This document shows, in pieces, positions 17,554 through 26,460 of a DNA stretch of 64,000 bases. Numbering within the stretch: the first letter of the stretch is position 1; each line of letters opens with the position of its first letter. Position numbers and translations under genes: made by a program. The notes under the pieces are model-generated. The model saw only the letters and a program-made list of their open reading frames with translations. It ran no database searches and was not told the origin of the DNA. Origin of the DNA: Clostridiales bacterium (lineage in GTDB: Bacteria > Bacillota > Clostridia > Peptostreptococcales > Anaerovoracaceae); assembly GCA_015243575.1 (NCBI GenBank), contig CP042469.1, forward strand, positions 3,438,929-3,502,928. The letters run 5' to 3'.

Positions 17554-18567
17554 CTAGGCCTCCTTGCGGTCAAGATGTACCGGTACAGAAATATTCTTTA
17601 TAATGGACGCAACCAAATCAGCCGGCACCTTTTTCTCCGCTATGGCTCCATGGTTCAAAATGATCCTATGGCCAAGAACAAACGGTGCCAGATATTTCAC
17701 GTCATCAGGCAAGACATAATTTCGTCCTTTCGACAGTGCATAGGCTCTGCACAAATTATAAAGCGCAATACTTCCCCTTGGGCTGCTTCCAAGTTTGATC
17801 TCAGGATGTTTTCTTGTTGCTTCAATGATTTTTACAAGATATGAGGTAACCTCTCTTGAGCAGACAACACGCTTGCACAGTTCCGCCAGAGTCTGAACAT
17901 CATCCTTTTCCGCAATATGCGAAATCGTCTTCTTGGAAGCTTCTCCCGTCATTACGATGCGAATTTCATCTTCATAGGAAGGGTAACCGATGGAGAGCTT
18001 AATCATGAACCTGTCAATCTGTGCCTCGGGCAGCTGATAGGTCCCCAGTGATTCGATGGGATTTTGGGTTGCCAGAACCATATAGGGAGACTCCATCCTG
18101 TAGGTGTTTCCGTCCACGGTAGCCTGGCGCTCTTCCATAATTTCAAGCATAGCAGACTGAGTTTTGGCCGAAGCCCGATTGATCTCATCCGCCAGTACAA
18201 TATTGCTCATCGCAGCACCGGGGCGGAATTCAAATTCGCCGGTTTTCTGATTATAGATCGAAAAACCTGATACATCGGAAGGCATTACATCGGGCGTAAA
18301 CTGAATGCGCTTGAATTCACAGTTTACCGATTTTGCCAGCGCCCAGACGAGGCTGGTCTTTCCAACACCGGGAATATCCTCGATCAAAACGTGGCCTCCC
18401 GCAATGAGACACAGCACGGTCAGTTTCACCACTTCATGCTTTCCAGCGATGACGGTTTCGATATTGTCAATCATAGATCCGATCAACCTGCTTGCCGCTT
18501 CGGTACGTTCCTGGTCGATCGGTTCCGACACAGCACCTTCTCTGCTGCCGTCAATATATTGATCCAT
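17554..18567 (-). CDS. MoxR-family AAA+ ATPase
   Basis: A 337-residue AAA+ ATPase of the MoxR type: Walker A EDIPGVGKTSL, the conserved IQFTPDVMPSDVSGF loop, Walker B LADEINRASAKTQSAMLEIM, and sensor ATQNPIESLGTY followed by PEAQIDRFM. MoxR proteins are chaperones for complex assembly and almost always neighbour DUF58 genes, as here. The ATG at 18567 is preferred over TTG 18603 because GGAG precedes it by about 10 bases. Its client here is unknown. The location between two modABC sets hints at, but does not prove, a link to molybdoenzyme assembly. Confidence 0.92.
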   Translation of the reverse strand: MDQYIDGSREGAVSEPIDQERTEAASRLIGSMIDNIETVIAGKHEVVKLTVLCLIAGGHVLIEDIPGVGKTSLVWALAKSVNCEFKRIQFTPDVMPSDVSGFSIYNQKTGEFEFRPGAAMSNIVLADEINRASAKTQSAMLEIMEERQATVDGNTYRMESPYMVLATQNPIESLGTYQLPEAQIDRFMIKLSIGYPSYEDEIRIVMTGEASKKTISHIAEKDDVQTLAELCKRVVCSREVTSYLVKIIEATRKHPEIKLGSSPRGSIALYNLCRAYALSKGRNYVLPDDVKYLAPFVLGHRIILNHGAIAEKKVPADLVASIIKNISVPVHLDRKEA

Positions 18568-18615
18568 ATGGGTATTTCTCCTTGTCTTTTCACTAGCTGA
18601 CAATAAGGGTTGCTG

Positions 18616-19611
18616 TTAATTGCTACCGGTAAATTTATCACTTACCCAAATTCCGTCGAAAACAGTTCCGTCGGCTCCGCGATAAACCCCTTTGCCTTCC
18701 TTGATTCCGTATTTCCATTCCCCTTCATAAACGCTGCCATCAGCCCAGGTGTATGTCCCTTGTCCTTCCTTTACGCCAGCCTTCCATTCTCCGACATACA
18801 GGTCGCCGTTTGCCCAGCAATAAGTTCCAAAGCCTTCCTTTACACCATCGTTCCAGTCACCGGAATAGTAGCTTCCACTGGCCCAGGTATAGGTTCCCTG
18901 TCCCGAAAATACTTCGGTCTTCCACTGACCTTCGTAACGATCGCCATTTGCCCAGGTATAGATACCCTCACCGTCAAAGAAGCCGAACTGCCATTCCCCT
19001 TCATATTGCTCTCCATCCTCCCACAGGTAAGTTCCCTGACCGCTGAAGAATCCGTTTTCCTTTTCTCCCGTATATCCGTCACCCTCATAGTCTATAGAAG
19101 ACTTCCAGTGCGGGTTCTGTGTTGCCTCGCTCACTGTAGTTACCATATACTTGGAATCCGGTACTACGACCACTACTGCGCTTTTTGTGGTTACAACAGC
19201 AGGATCATTCTGTCCGCCGGAAAGATCTGCCCTCAATTCTGCTTCCCCGTTTCCGCTGGCAGGTTCCGGTTCTGTTGCTGCTTGCATTACAACAGCATTA
19301 GGTTCAATCTCTGTATCCTTATTTTCCTGTTCTTCCTCTTTTTCCGGCTCTGGCGGTTTTACCTCCTCGATCTTGGGAGGAATGCTGAGATAGACGGTCT
19401 TTTCGAGAAGGGGACTTTTCCGGCAGCCCGAAATGAGACTTGCCAGCATAAGGACGAGAACGATCATCAATAGCGTTTGACCAATGCTCTTGTTCTTGTT
19501 CTTGTTCTTGCTCTTGTTCTTCCTCTTGTTCTTGCTCTTGTTCTTGCTCTGTTTCTGGTTCTCGCTCTGGTTCTCCCATTTGTGCTCGTCCTCGTATTCA
19601 TTGAAGTTCAA
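18616..19611 (-). CDS. Lipoprotein with seven MORN repeats
   Basis: A 331-residue protein. The first 42 residues are a very basic, Lys/Asn/Ser low-complexity tract encoded by hexamer repeats, followed by a membrane segment with a lipobox-like LASLISGC. After a Pro/Glu-rich linker, residues 165-330 are seven MORN repeats of 23 residues with the pattern YxGxWxxGxxxGxGxYxWxDG. MORN repeats usually mediate membrane or protein contact. The start is a TTG, 8 bases after AGGAGG, and its gene begins at the modC2 stop, so it is translationally coupled to the second molybdate transporter. Function unknown; the odd N-terminus may be cytoplasmic. Confidence 0.78.
   Translation of the reverse strand: MNFNEYEDEHKWENQSENQKQSKNKSKNKRKNKSKNKNKNKSIGQTLLMIVLVLMLASLISGCRKSPLLEKTVYLSIPPKIEEVKPPEPEKEEEQENKDTEIEPNAVVMQAATEPEPASGNGEAELRADLSGGQNDPAVVTTKSAVVVVVPDSKYMVTTVSEATQNPHWKSSIDYEGDGYTGEKENGFFSGQGTYLWEDGEQYEGEWQFGFFDGEGIYTWANGDRYEGQWKTEVFSGQGTYTWASGSYYSGDWNDGVKEGFGTYCWANGDLYVGEWKAGVKEGQGTYTWADGSVYEGEWKYGIKEGKGVYRGADGTVFDGIWVSDKFTGSN
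19485..19574. repeat. Hexanucleotide repeat tract inside the MORN gene
   Basis: About fifteen copies of a 6-bp unit (TGTTCT or TGCTCT, with drift to TCCTCT, GGTTCT and CGCTCT). Because the unit is a multiple of three, length changes would add or remove Lys-Asn/Lys-Ser pairs without a frameshift. Confidence 0.85.
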
Positions 19612-19612
19612 G

Positions 19613-20677
19613 TTACGCCTCCTTCATAAAGAACAGACGCGCCGGATCCAGGCAGATTAGAAAAGAAGGATCGGTCAGGGTTGCTCGCTCTTCCTTGTCC
19701 AGCTCCCATTGAAGGTGATAGTCTCCGGAATGGGAGGGAGGGGCGCCGATTTTCAGGTAAAGCGTCGTTCGGAAGGGCGCTTCATTTTCGTCACTGATCC
19801 AAGCCGGATAACAATTGATCCGGTCCTTCTCCGCAGCCCTTCTGATATGGTTTTCTCTAATACCAACTGCACCCTTTGCACTGTTGATTTCCCCTTCTGT
19901 CTCTGCAGCAATGCCCCATGCAGGAATTTCTACGATACGCGGGGACTTTCGTATAGCGGCGGCAGTATTTTTGCATCCTGTAATCTTAGCGGTCAGCAGG
20001 GACTCCGGCTTGTGGAATACTTCTTGCTTCGTTCCAAGGGTCTCAACGCTTCCGTTGTTTACAACGACGATGCGATCGCTGAGACGATATGCTTCCGCCA
20101 TATTATGTGTCACAAATAAGGTCGTGCCTTCAAAGCACTTAAGTGACTCCAGCATCTCCTTCATCATGTGATTTTTCAGGTGCTCGTCCAGTGCAGAAAA
20201 GGGCTCATCAAGGAGCAGTATCCGCGGCTCCACTGCCAGTGCTCTAGCAAGTGCCACCCGCTGCTGCTGCCCTCCCGAAAGCTGAGTTGGGTAGCGCTTC
20301 CCCATTTCAGAGAGATGAAACCGTTCCAGCAGCTCATAAACTCTGCGCTTCTGTTCTTCTCGCGGCAGTTTTCCCAGCCCGAAGGCAATGTTCTCCTCCA
20401 CGGTAAGATGGGGGAACATTGCGTAATTCTGAAACAGGTATCCTACTTTTCTGTCCCGTGGCGGTATATTAATTTTTTTTGCTGAATCAAAGTAGACTGT
20501 TTCATCAAGGGCAATCCTGCCCTTATCCGGCCTGACCAGACCGGCAATACTGTTCAGCAGCATGCTCTTTCCCGATCCAGAAGCGCCCAAAACAGCTACA
20601 ATCTCTCGTTCAAAGGACAGCTCCATTTCCAGCTTGAACCCATGGAGCTTTCTTGTAATATCAATTGTTAATCCCAT
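19613..20677 (-). CDS. modC: Molybdate ABC transporter ATPase, second copy
   Basis: A 354-residue ABC ATPase with Walker A GASGSGKSM, signature LSGGQQQRVALARA, Walker B ILLLDEPFSALD and switch LFVTHN. Unlike the first ModC it keeps a C-terminal extension of about 130 residues (from about 225) in the position of the TOBE regulatory domain, although that region is divergent. It pairs with the ModB copy 43 bp upstream. The MORN lipoprotein gene starts at its stop codon, tying the MoxR operon to this transporter. Confidence 0.9.
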   Translation of the reverse strand: MGLTIDITRKLHGFKLEMELSFEREIVAVLGASGSGKSMLLNSIAGLVRPDKGRIALDETVYFDSAKKINIPPRDRKVGYLFQNYAMFPHLTVEENIAFGLGKLPREEQKRRVYELLERFHLSEMGKRYPTQLSGGQQQRVALARALAVEPRILLLDEPFSALDEHLKNHMMKEMLESLKCFEGTTLFVTHNMAEAYRLSDRIVVVNNGSVETLGTKQEVFHKPESLLTAKITGCKNTAAAIRKSPRIVEIPAWGIAAETEGEINSAKGAVGIRENHIRRAAEKDRINCYPAWISDENEAPFRTTLYLKIGAPPSHSGDYHLQWELDKEERATLTDPSFLICLDPARLFFMKEA

Positions 20678-20720
20678 ACGTTCACCTTCCCGGCGATGAC
20701 GATTGTAAGTCTCATTGTCC

Positions 20721-21404
20721 TCACCTTCCCGGACCCTGCCTGATTTTGATCAGCCGCTTATTCCAGTAATTCATAGCGACCATTACCGTTAGAGAGATAG
20801 CAAAGATGATGAGCACCCAAACCAGAGCCACCTGCATCTGGCCCCCGGCAGTGGCAAAATAAATGGCAATGGGGATGGTGAGCGTCTTGCCTGGTATGCT
20901 TCCCGCCACCATCAAGGTCGCGCCGAATTCCCCCATAGAGCGTGCAAAAGAAAGGGCTGTACCTGCAAGAATCCCTGGCCAGGCCATAGGAACCGCTATC
21001 TTCCAAAAGACCTTCCATTCTGTCACGCCCAGCGTCCTTGCAGCGTTGAGGATATTGGTATCAATCTGCTCGAAGGATGCCCTTGAAGTCTGGTACATCA
21101 ACGGAAAGGCGACTACCGTTGCGGCAATCACAGCCGCATACCAGGAAAAGATGATATTGACGCCGAAAAGGCTTAGAAACTTTCCAATGGGGCCTCGCAC
21201 CCCGATCAGCAGCAGAATTCCGAAGCCCGCCACCGTTGGAGGTAAAACAAGAGGCAGCGTAAGGATGCCGTCAAGCAAGCCCTGCCATCTGCCTCTGTAG
21301 TTTGTCATCCACCAAGCGGTAGTGATCCCGAGAATAAAGATGATACTCGTTGAAATCACGCTGATCTTTATCGAAATAAGTGCCGGTGAAAGATCAAAAT
21401 TCAT
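20721..21404 (-). CDS. modB: Molybdate ABC transporter permease, second copy
   Basis: A 227-residue permease with about five membrane segments. ILNAARTLGVTEWKVFWKIA and TALSFARSMGEFGATLMVAG correspond position by position to the ModB copy at 12352-13023. GGGAGA precedes the ATG. It lies between the ModA and ModC of the second set. Confidence 0.9.
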   Translation of the reverse strand: MNFDLSPALISIKISVISTSIIFILGITTAWWMTNYRGRWQGLLDGILTLPLVLPPTVAGFGILLLIGVRGPIGKFLSLFGVNIIFSWYAAVIAATVVAFPLMYQTSRASFEQIDTNILNAARTLGVTEWKVFWKIAVPMAWPGILAGTALSFARSMGEFGATLMVAGSIPGKTLTIPIAIYFATAGGQMQVALVWVLIIFAISLTVMVAMNYWNKRLIKIRQGPGR

Positions 21405-21464
21405 TGTTGATTCTCCCTGAGAATTACCACAGGATACAGGAATGAAATCCGTATCTAAACGGAA

Positions 21465-22598
21465 TTACATTACACTGAACCCGTATTTTACAAAGATGGC
21501 CTTCGCGGTATCGGTTGTAAGGAAGTTCAGGAAATCCTGTGCAGCGACAGCATGCTTTGATGCTTTGATGACTGCTGCGGGATACATGATGGGATCATGG
21601 GAGCCTTCTGCTGCTGTTGCAACGATCTTGATCTTATCTCCGCCAACTTTGGCGTCTGTGGAATAGACCAGACCGGCATCTGCGTTGCCGCTTTCAACCC
21701 ATGTAAGTACTTCTCTGACGTCTTTCGCATAAACGATCTTTTCCTTCAGGCTGTCGATGAGGTTGTAATATGTATAAACCTGGGTCGCATACTTGCCCGC
21801 TGGAACCGTGGTTGGTTCACCTAAAGCAAGCTTCTTGACGTCGGCTTTGGTTACGTCCGTAATGCTGGTGAGATTTGCCTTGGAATCAGCAGGAACGATC
21901 AGTACCAGCTTATTCTGCAGCATGTTTTTGATGGTGCTGTCCGCCAGAAGACCTTTTTCCTTTAATGCATTCATATTGCTCTGAGCTGCTGAAATAAACA
22001 AATCTACAGGAGCGCCCTGTTCAATCTGCTGCTGCAATGCACCGGAACCACCATAGCTGATGGTCAGCGTAGCATTTGGTTTTTCCGCATTGTACAGAGC
22101 TTTGGCTTCGTCAAGAGCCTCTTTCAAGCTCGCCGCTGCAGATATAGTAAGATCCACTTTTTTAATCACATTGGCGGTGATTGCACCGTTTTCGTTCTTT
22201 CCTTCGATATCATATCCAAGGGCGTTTGCAACGTATCTGATCGGAACATAGATTCTGCCGTCTTTGTTCACCGCAGTCGTGTCCATTGTAATCGTTCCGT
22301 ACGCTGTGCTGATCTGAGAGGAGCCTACTGTGACCTTGATGCTTCCGTTGATGGTCGCGGTCTGTGTTGCCTGATCCCATGCGATCTGTGCACCCAGGCC
22401 TTCTGATACAGCTCTGATGGGTGCTTGTGTTCTATTGGCTGCATCGATGAACGGTGCTCCCAAATCGGCAGCAATGGTCAAAGGGGTGCCGTCAATGGTA
22501 AGTGTGGGTTTTGTCTCTGCCGAAGCTGTTATTGCGGACAGTCCGAAGATCATCGCCGCAACAGTGCTCAGCACCAGTGCTTTTTTGAACAGTTTCAT
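21465..22598 (-). CDS. modA: Molybdate-binding protein with N-terminal copper-amine-oxidase-N-like domain
   Basis: A 377-residue secreted protein. After a Sec signal (cleavage near ITASAET), residues 35-140 form a copper amine oxidase N-terminal-type domain (LTIDGTPLTIAADLGAPFID, RTQAPIRAVSEGLG and GRIYVPIRYVANALGY), a beta module of Gram-positive surface proteins. Residues 145-377 are ModA (DLTISAAASLKEALDEA, GSGALQQQIEQGAPVDLFIS and the YAKDVREVLTWVESGNADAG loop). There is no lipobox, so the extra domain may anchor the protein to the wall in place of a lipid. The ATG at 22598 is chosen because GGAGGG lies 5 bases before it. It is first gene of the second mod operon. Confidence 0.88.
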   Translation of the reverse strand: MKLFKKALVLSTVAAMIFGLSAITASAETKPTLTIDGTPLTIAADLGAPFIDAANRTQAPIRAVSEGLGAQIAWDQATQTATINGSIKVTVGSSQISTAYGTITMDTTAVNKDGRIYVPIRYVANALGYDIEGKNENGAITANVIKKVDLTISAAASLKEALDEAKALYNAEKPNATLTISYGGSGALQQQIEQGAPVDLFISAAQSNMNALKEKGLLADSTIKNMLQNKLVLIVPADSKANLTSITDVTKADVKKLALGEPTTVPAGKYATQVYTYYNLIDSLKEKIVYAKDVREVLTWVESGNADAGLVYSTDAKVGGDKIKIVATAAEGSHDPIMYPAAVIKASKHAVAAQDFLNFLTTDTAKAIFVKYGFSVM

Positions 22599-22678
22599 AA
22601 TTCCCTCCATGTTTTCGACTCGTGTTTTAGTTTGTTTTTGTTTGGTTTAATCGTTAATTATTTAATATAACTAAGTTC

Positions 22679-22707
22679 ATTATAATTGTGTTTGTTTTAT
22701 TAGGCAA
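22679..22707 (-). promoter_or_regulatory. Promoter of the second mod operon
   Basis: Minus strand TTGCCT, 17 bp, TATAAT. The leader contains GTTTAATCGTTA at 22645-22656 (plus-strand reading), a 12-mer also present in the leader of the hydroxylase at 39734-42589, and could be a shared regulatory site. Confidence 0.65.
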
Positions 22708-22716
22708 CTAAAATCA

Positions 22717-23475
22717 CTACCTCCTAAGCGATACTTTTTGTCCTGTAGAATAAATCTTTCCGTTTTCTGCACCCCGAACCATCCTCATCGCCCGATCAGC
22801 ATCCTTGACCACGTAGCCCGACAGATCATGAACGCCATATTCAAATAATACAGGAGCTAGGGTGGTAGAGGGACCCACCAGCGTTACCTTTACTGCATTG
22901 CACGATAATTCGAGAAGCCTTGGAAGGGTTTTTTCGAGAAAACAAGAACTGCCGATGTAAACATATTCACTGTCCGGCAGCAGGTATTCTGCTGCAGAGA
23001 AGGGATAGTCTCCTTCAACAGGAACCTCGCCTGCAATTACTCTCATATCACAGATTGGCTGAAATAGTGTCTCAATAAATGGGAAGTGCCCGATTACAGT
23101 TACTTTCCTTCCCCGAATCTCATTTTGCGACATGATAAACGGGTCATAAATCCGATCCTCCACATGCCGTGATTCCCCAAGGGGAACACCGGAGCTTCGG
23201 GCGATTTCCGGGCAGTTGTAGTAGGCGTTGATTGCAGCAAGCCCCACGGAGGCTTCATAAAAATTCCAGGACTTGATACACTGAGCCACCTCCCGAAGCG
23301 GCAACCCTTCCAGATTTTTTGTGTAAAGCGGCATTCTCATATCGTAATTCACCAGGCCGCCCAGGCCTACCCCGCCCTGGCTTTTCACGTAAGAAAAGGC
23401 ACTCCCTCTCGCAATGGACTCTGCTGTCCACGACTCCGGTATTCCTTCAATCAACTTGTCATAGATCTCCCACAT
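22717..23475 (-). CDS. DUF4213/DUF364 protein (putative heavy-metal chelation family), copy 1
   Basis: A 252-residue protein with an enolase-N-like DUF4213 domain (about 1-90) and a Rossmann-like DUF364 domain (about 100-250). The latter shows VTVIGHFPFIETL, YVYIGSSCFLEKTLPRLLEL and VTLVGPSTTLAPVLFEYGVH. The Pfam family is called putative heavy-metal chelation, but no biochemical role is established to my knowledge. The ATG at 23475 follows GGAGGAAGAAGG. Its paralog at 26461-27282 shares the architecture and lies in an operon with a FecBCD-type importer, so a link to metal or metal-chelate handling is inferred. It is last of the block that starts at 29196. Confidence 0.8.
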   Translation of the reverse strand: MWEIYDKLIEGIPESWTAESIARGSAFSYVKSQGGVGLGGLVNYDMRMPLYTKNLEGLPLREVAQCIKSWNFYEASVGLAAINAYYNCPEIARSSGVPLGESRHVEDRIYDPFIMSQNEIRGRKVTVIGHFPFIETLFQPICDMRVIAGEVPVEGDYPFSAAEYLLPDSEYVYIGSSCFLEKTLPRLLELSCNAVKVTLVGPSTTLAPVLFEYGVHDLSGYVVKDADRAMRMVRGAENGKIYSTGQKVSLRR

Positions 23476-23519
23476 CCTTCTTCCTCCTTTTGATTCTCTG
23501 ATCAATATAGAAATTGCCG

Positions 23520-23562
23520 GGCTCTCTCGTTCTATAGGCTCTCTCGTTCTATAGGCTCTCTC
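23520..23562. repeat. 17-bp tandem repeat
   Basis: Two and a half copies of GGCTCTCTCGTTCTATA in the spacer between the soluble ABC ATPase gene and the DUF364 copy 1 gene. Confidence 0.85.
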
Positions 23563-23581
23563 ATTTCCCAGCCTTCCTCCG

Positions 23582-24604
23582 CTACTTCACCAAGAGCTCT
23601 CTTTTGAGTTCTCCTCCTCGTCTGAGGCACTCCCGCATTCCGTATAATACCCCATCCAGTTTTTCCACCTCTTCCAGGCAAAGTTTTTCCTCCAAGGAAG
23701 TGTCAATCATCCGGCTAACACCTCCATTTTTGATTACAATCCTCTTATCTGCCCGTAAAGCCAGAAGTGGATCATGGGTTGAAATCAAAACAATTTTCTC
23801 TTTGCGAGCCAAAATATCTATGGCTTTCCTCCTATCAATTCCAGCGTTTTCGATTTCATCAATGAGTACGATAGGCGATGCACTCATATATGCAGTATCT
23901 GCGATCATCAGGGCTCTTGACTGTCCGCCGCTGAGCTGGGTTACCTTTACATCCCAGCCGAATTTTTCCCCTGCCAGCTCGTTGGCCTGCTCATAACAGC
24001 GCTGAACGGTATGCTCCATGTTTTTCGACATGCGGCTTCTTGCGTGCATCTCTAGAAATTCCCGAACGGTGAGATCCATGACGAAATTCATATTCTGGGA
24101 AAGCTGGGCAACAAGCCTGCCCTCCATATCAAATCGCTCCTCATCTGACAGCGCTCTTCCGTCAATGAGGATCTTTCTTCCAGTGGGAGTATCCTCGTTT
24201 GCCAAACACTCGATGTCTGCCAGCAATCTGCTCTTCCCCGAACCGGTGGGTCCCACCACACTGATGATCTCACCAACGGACACCGACCACTCCGTTACCT
24301 CCGAAGCACCGGCTTTGTCGGTGCCGCCCAGAATCGTGACTTTCTTGACTCTGACACCTTCCTCTGCCCCCCGACCGAAGACTGTCAAAAACTCACAAAA
24401 CTCCCGAAGGACATCATGTTTTTCCACACCGAATTCCTGGAACAGTTCAGAGTCAACATGGGACAGCGCATCCTCCAGTGTGAGCTCTGTATGGAGTTCT
24501 CCGATTCTGAGATTCTGAAAAAAGTCGTGGCAAACAGGATGCTGAGCGATAATTTGATTCAGCGGCGTCGTCAAGACCCAGGCCATATACGTTTCAAAAC
24601 TCAT
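23582..24604 (-). CDS. Soluble ABC-type ATPase with N-terminal DUF542-like domain
   Basis: A 340-residue protein. Residues 1-75 (PLNQIIAQHPVCHDFFQNLR and a following helical segment) resemble the short helical DUF1858/DUF542 domain seen at the N-terminus of ScdA/RIC iron-sulfur repair proteins, but without its CCGG motif. Residues 85-320 are an ABC ATPase: Walker A GPTGSGKSR, Q-loop region VAQLSQNMNF, signature QLSGGQSRALMIAD, Walker B IVLIDEIENAG and switch ISTHD. No membrane partner is adjacent, so it may be a soluble chaperone-like ATPase rather than a transporter. Its ATG overlaps the GTPase stop by 4 bases, so the two act as a pair. Confidence 0.75.
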   Translation of the reverse strand: MSFETYMAWVLTTPLNQIIAQHPVCHDFFQNLRIGELHTELTLEDALSHVDSELFQEFGVEKHDVLREFCEFLTVFGRGAEEGVRVKKVTILGGTDKAGASEVTEWSVSVGEIISVVGPTGSGKSRLLADIECLANEDTPTGRKILIDGRALSDEERFDMEGRLVAQLSQNMNFVMDLTVREFLEMHARSRMSKNMEHTVQRCYEQANELAGEKFGWDVKVTQLSGGQSRALMIADTAYMSASPIVLIDEIENAGIDRRKAIDILARKEKIVLISTHDPLLALRADKRIVIKNGGVSRMIDTSLEEKLCLEEVEKLDGVLYGMRECLRRGGELKRELLVK

Positions 24605-25299
24605 ACCTGATCTCCCTCAAACTCCATTTTTTTCATAGTTCCCATCTGGTACTCCTCCCCGATTCGTGTTTCTCCGGTACAATAGGAACAGACAGCTGCC
24701 GGTGTGGTAAACCGGAGCCTGCTGTCTCTAAGGCTGGTGATTTCCTCAGCGTTTTGTACTTGTTTTGCTAGGATGGTTGCCCCCTGTCCTGTTATACCAT
24801 TGATAAAGATGATTTTTGCAGAGGGATTTACCTGCCTGATATTAAAGGCAAAGACTTCCCGCTCTGCCTGAGATACAATATCTCCCTTGGTGACCGTTAC
24901 GATATCGGCCATCTTCATCATAGGCCCAATCTTGCGGGGGGTGTTAATGCCGGAAAGATTGTCGATAACACATATGGACAAAACCCCTCTGATATAGGGC
25001 GAGCAGCGATTGCAAAGCCCGGCACTTTCTGTAATCAACAGTTGAAACCCAGAGCGCAGACCCCAGTTCACCGAACCTTCAATGTTACTCACAAAGAAAT
25101 GATCAGGACACAGCTTTCCCGAGAATCCTGTTTTTACAGGAATACCCTTTTCCTCATAGCGAAAATGATCAAAGGAGGTCAGGCAGTCGAATTTCACGAC
25201 CCCCATTTTGCCGTTCTCAAAGTCCAGCGCCTCAGCAAGCTTCAAAATCACCGACGTCTTTCCTGCGGATGGCGGTCCTGCCACTGTGATCAGTCTCAT
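24601..25299 (-). CDS. P-loop GTPase, HypB/UreG/CobW-like
   Basis: A 232-residue protein of the SIMIBI class with P-loop AGPPSAGKTSVI at 7-18, a switch region TESAGLCNRCSPY at about 110-122, and TKGD near 157-160 as the guanine-specificity motif. The CNRC pair inside the switch and a C-terminal CSYC resemble metal sites of metallochaperone GTPases such as HypB and UreG. It likely uses GTP hydrolysis to deliver a metal or to assemble a metallocofactor. Overlaps the ABC ATPase gene by 4 bases. AGGAGA precedes the ATG. Which metal is unknown. Confidence 0.78.
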   Translation of the reverse strand: MRLITVAGPPSAGKTSVILKLAEALDFENGKMGVVKFDCLTSFDHFRYEEKGIPVKTGFSGKLCPDHFFVSNIEGSVNWGLRSGFQLLITESAGLCNRCSPYIRGVLSICVIDNLSGINTPRKIGPMMKMADIVTVTKGDIVSQAEREVFAFNIRQVNPSAKIIFINGITGQGATILAKQVQNAEEITSLRDSRLRFTTPAAVCSYCTGETRIGEEYQMGTMKKMEFEGDQV

Positions 25300-25373
25300 A
25301 CATGTTCTCCTTTCCTTCCAGTCATTCTCACCATTCTCCTTTATCTTTATTAAGCTTCCAATGATCTTCCTGC

Positions 25374-26459
25374 TTATTCTCCCAGAAGTTCTGCCGCTTT
25401 CGCTCCATCAACATCCACATGGTAGAACAACTTGTAGAACTCTTGCATTTCCAAGGAAATATCAACTCCGTACTGATCCGGATACAGGATGTCTCCCAGC
25501 CAGAGGATACCAAAAATCCGATTGACAGAAGGAGGGTTTGCCATTGCACTATAGGGAGAGGCAGGAATTTTATATACCCGTCCATTTTTTACTGCATCCA
25601 GTACAGACCAGGCTTTATCGCTAAGGATCATCTGATAGACTTCCTCCGACTCTGCTAGGATCACATCTGGATTCCAGCCGATGACCTGTTCCATGGAGAC
25701 TTCGCTTCCCGCTCCGCTGGATACCACTTCCAGATCAGCCGCATTAATGCCTCCTGCGGTTTCAATAACCTCTGCATGAAAAGACCCTCTGGCGTTGGTG
25801 TTCAGCCCCGCGTCTCCCAGCGCTTCATAAACGCGCAGCCTGTCTTCTTCCGCCACTGAGGCGCTGACTTTGGCCGCCTTCTCAGATACTTCTTTACAAT
25901 ACTGAGCGAGCTGATCCGTCTCCCCAGTATCACCAATCAATTCTCCAATCTTTTCATAAGCCTCATCCATGGTATCCAGCGTCGCTTCTATGAAGACAAC
26001 CGGCATGTTGAGCTGCTGCTGAAGCCCGTCCATATCCTGTGCAATCGTATCCTTCGCTTCTCCGATATCTACGATTACGTCAGGCGCGGCTGCAATTAGC
26101 GCCTCCATATTGAGGCTGGCATTCTTGCCATAAAACTGACCGAACTGGGTCATTCCCCAATATTTTTCATCAATCAGCGCCTTCGCTTGGTCGGAAAAAG
26201 CAACCGCGATACCTGCCAGCTTGTCGGGGCAGGCGGTATAAAGTACAATTTGCGCCAATGGACCGGAGGGAGCAATGGCATCAATTTCCGCTGGGAGCTC
26301 AACCTCTCGTCCCGCAGAATCCACAAAGATTCTCGTATCCGGAGCGGTTTCATCCGCTGACCGTTCTGAGGCACCGCAGGCTGCTGCTGAGAATGCCAGA
26401 GCAAGAATCAGGATAACAGCCAAAAATTTCTTCAGTTTCATGTTATTTTTCCTTTTCAT
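25374..26459 (-). CDS. ABC transporter substrate-binding lipoprotein (BtuF/FepB type)
   Basis: A 361-residue class III binding protein. The lipoprotein signal ends in FSAAACG. The mature protein has the two-lobed helical-backbone layout of siderophore, heme and cobalamin binders: VDSAGREVELP near the start, ALIAAAPDVIVDIG in lobe one, then MEQVIGWNPDVILAESEEVY in lobe two. Haemophilus MolA shows that this class can also bind molybdate or tungstate, so the substrate here could be a metal chelate or an oxyanion. AGGAGG precedes the ATG, which directly follows the stop of the DUF364 copy 2 gene. Its ATPase and permease are the next two upstream genes. Confidence 0.85.
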   Translation of the reverse strand: MKRKNNMKLKKFLAVILILALAFSAAACGASERSADETAPDTRIFVDSAGREVELPAEIDAIAPSGPLAQIVLYTACPDKLAGIAVAFSDQAKALIDEKYWGMTQFGQFYGKNASLNMEALIAAAPDVIVDIGEAKDTIAQDMDGLQQQLNMPVVFIEATLDTMDEAYEKIGELIGDTGETDQLAQYCKEVSEKAAKVSASVAEEDRLRVYEALGDAGLNTNARGSFHAEVIETAGGINAADLEVVSSGAGSEVSMEQVIGWNPDVILAESEEVYQMILSDKAWSVLDAVKNGRVYKIPASPYSAMANPPSVNRIFGILWLGDILYPDQYGVDISLEMQEFYKLFYHVDVDGAKAAELLGE

Positions 26460-26460
26460 A

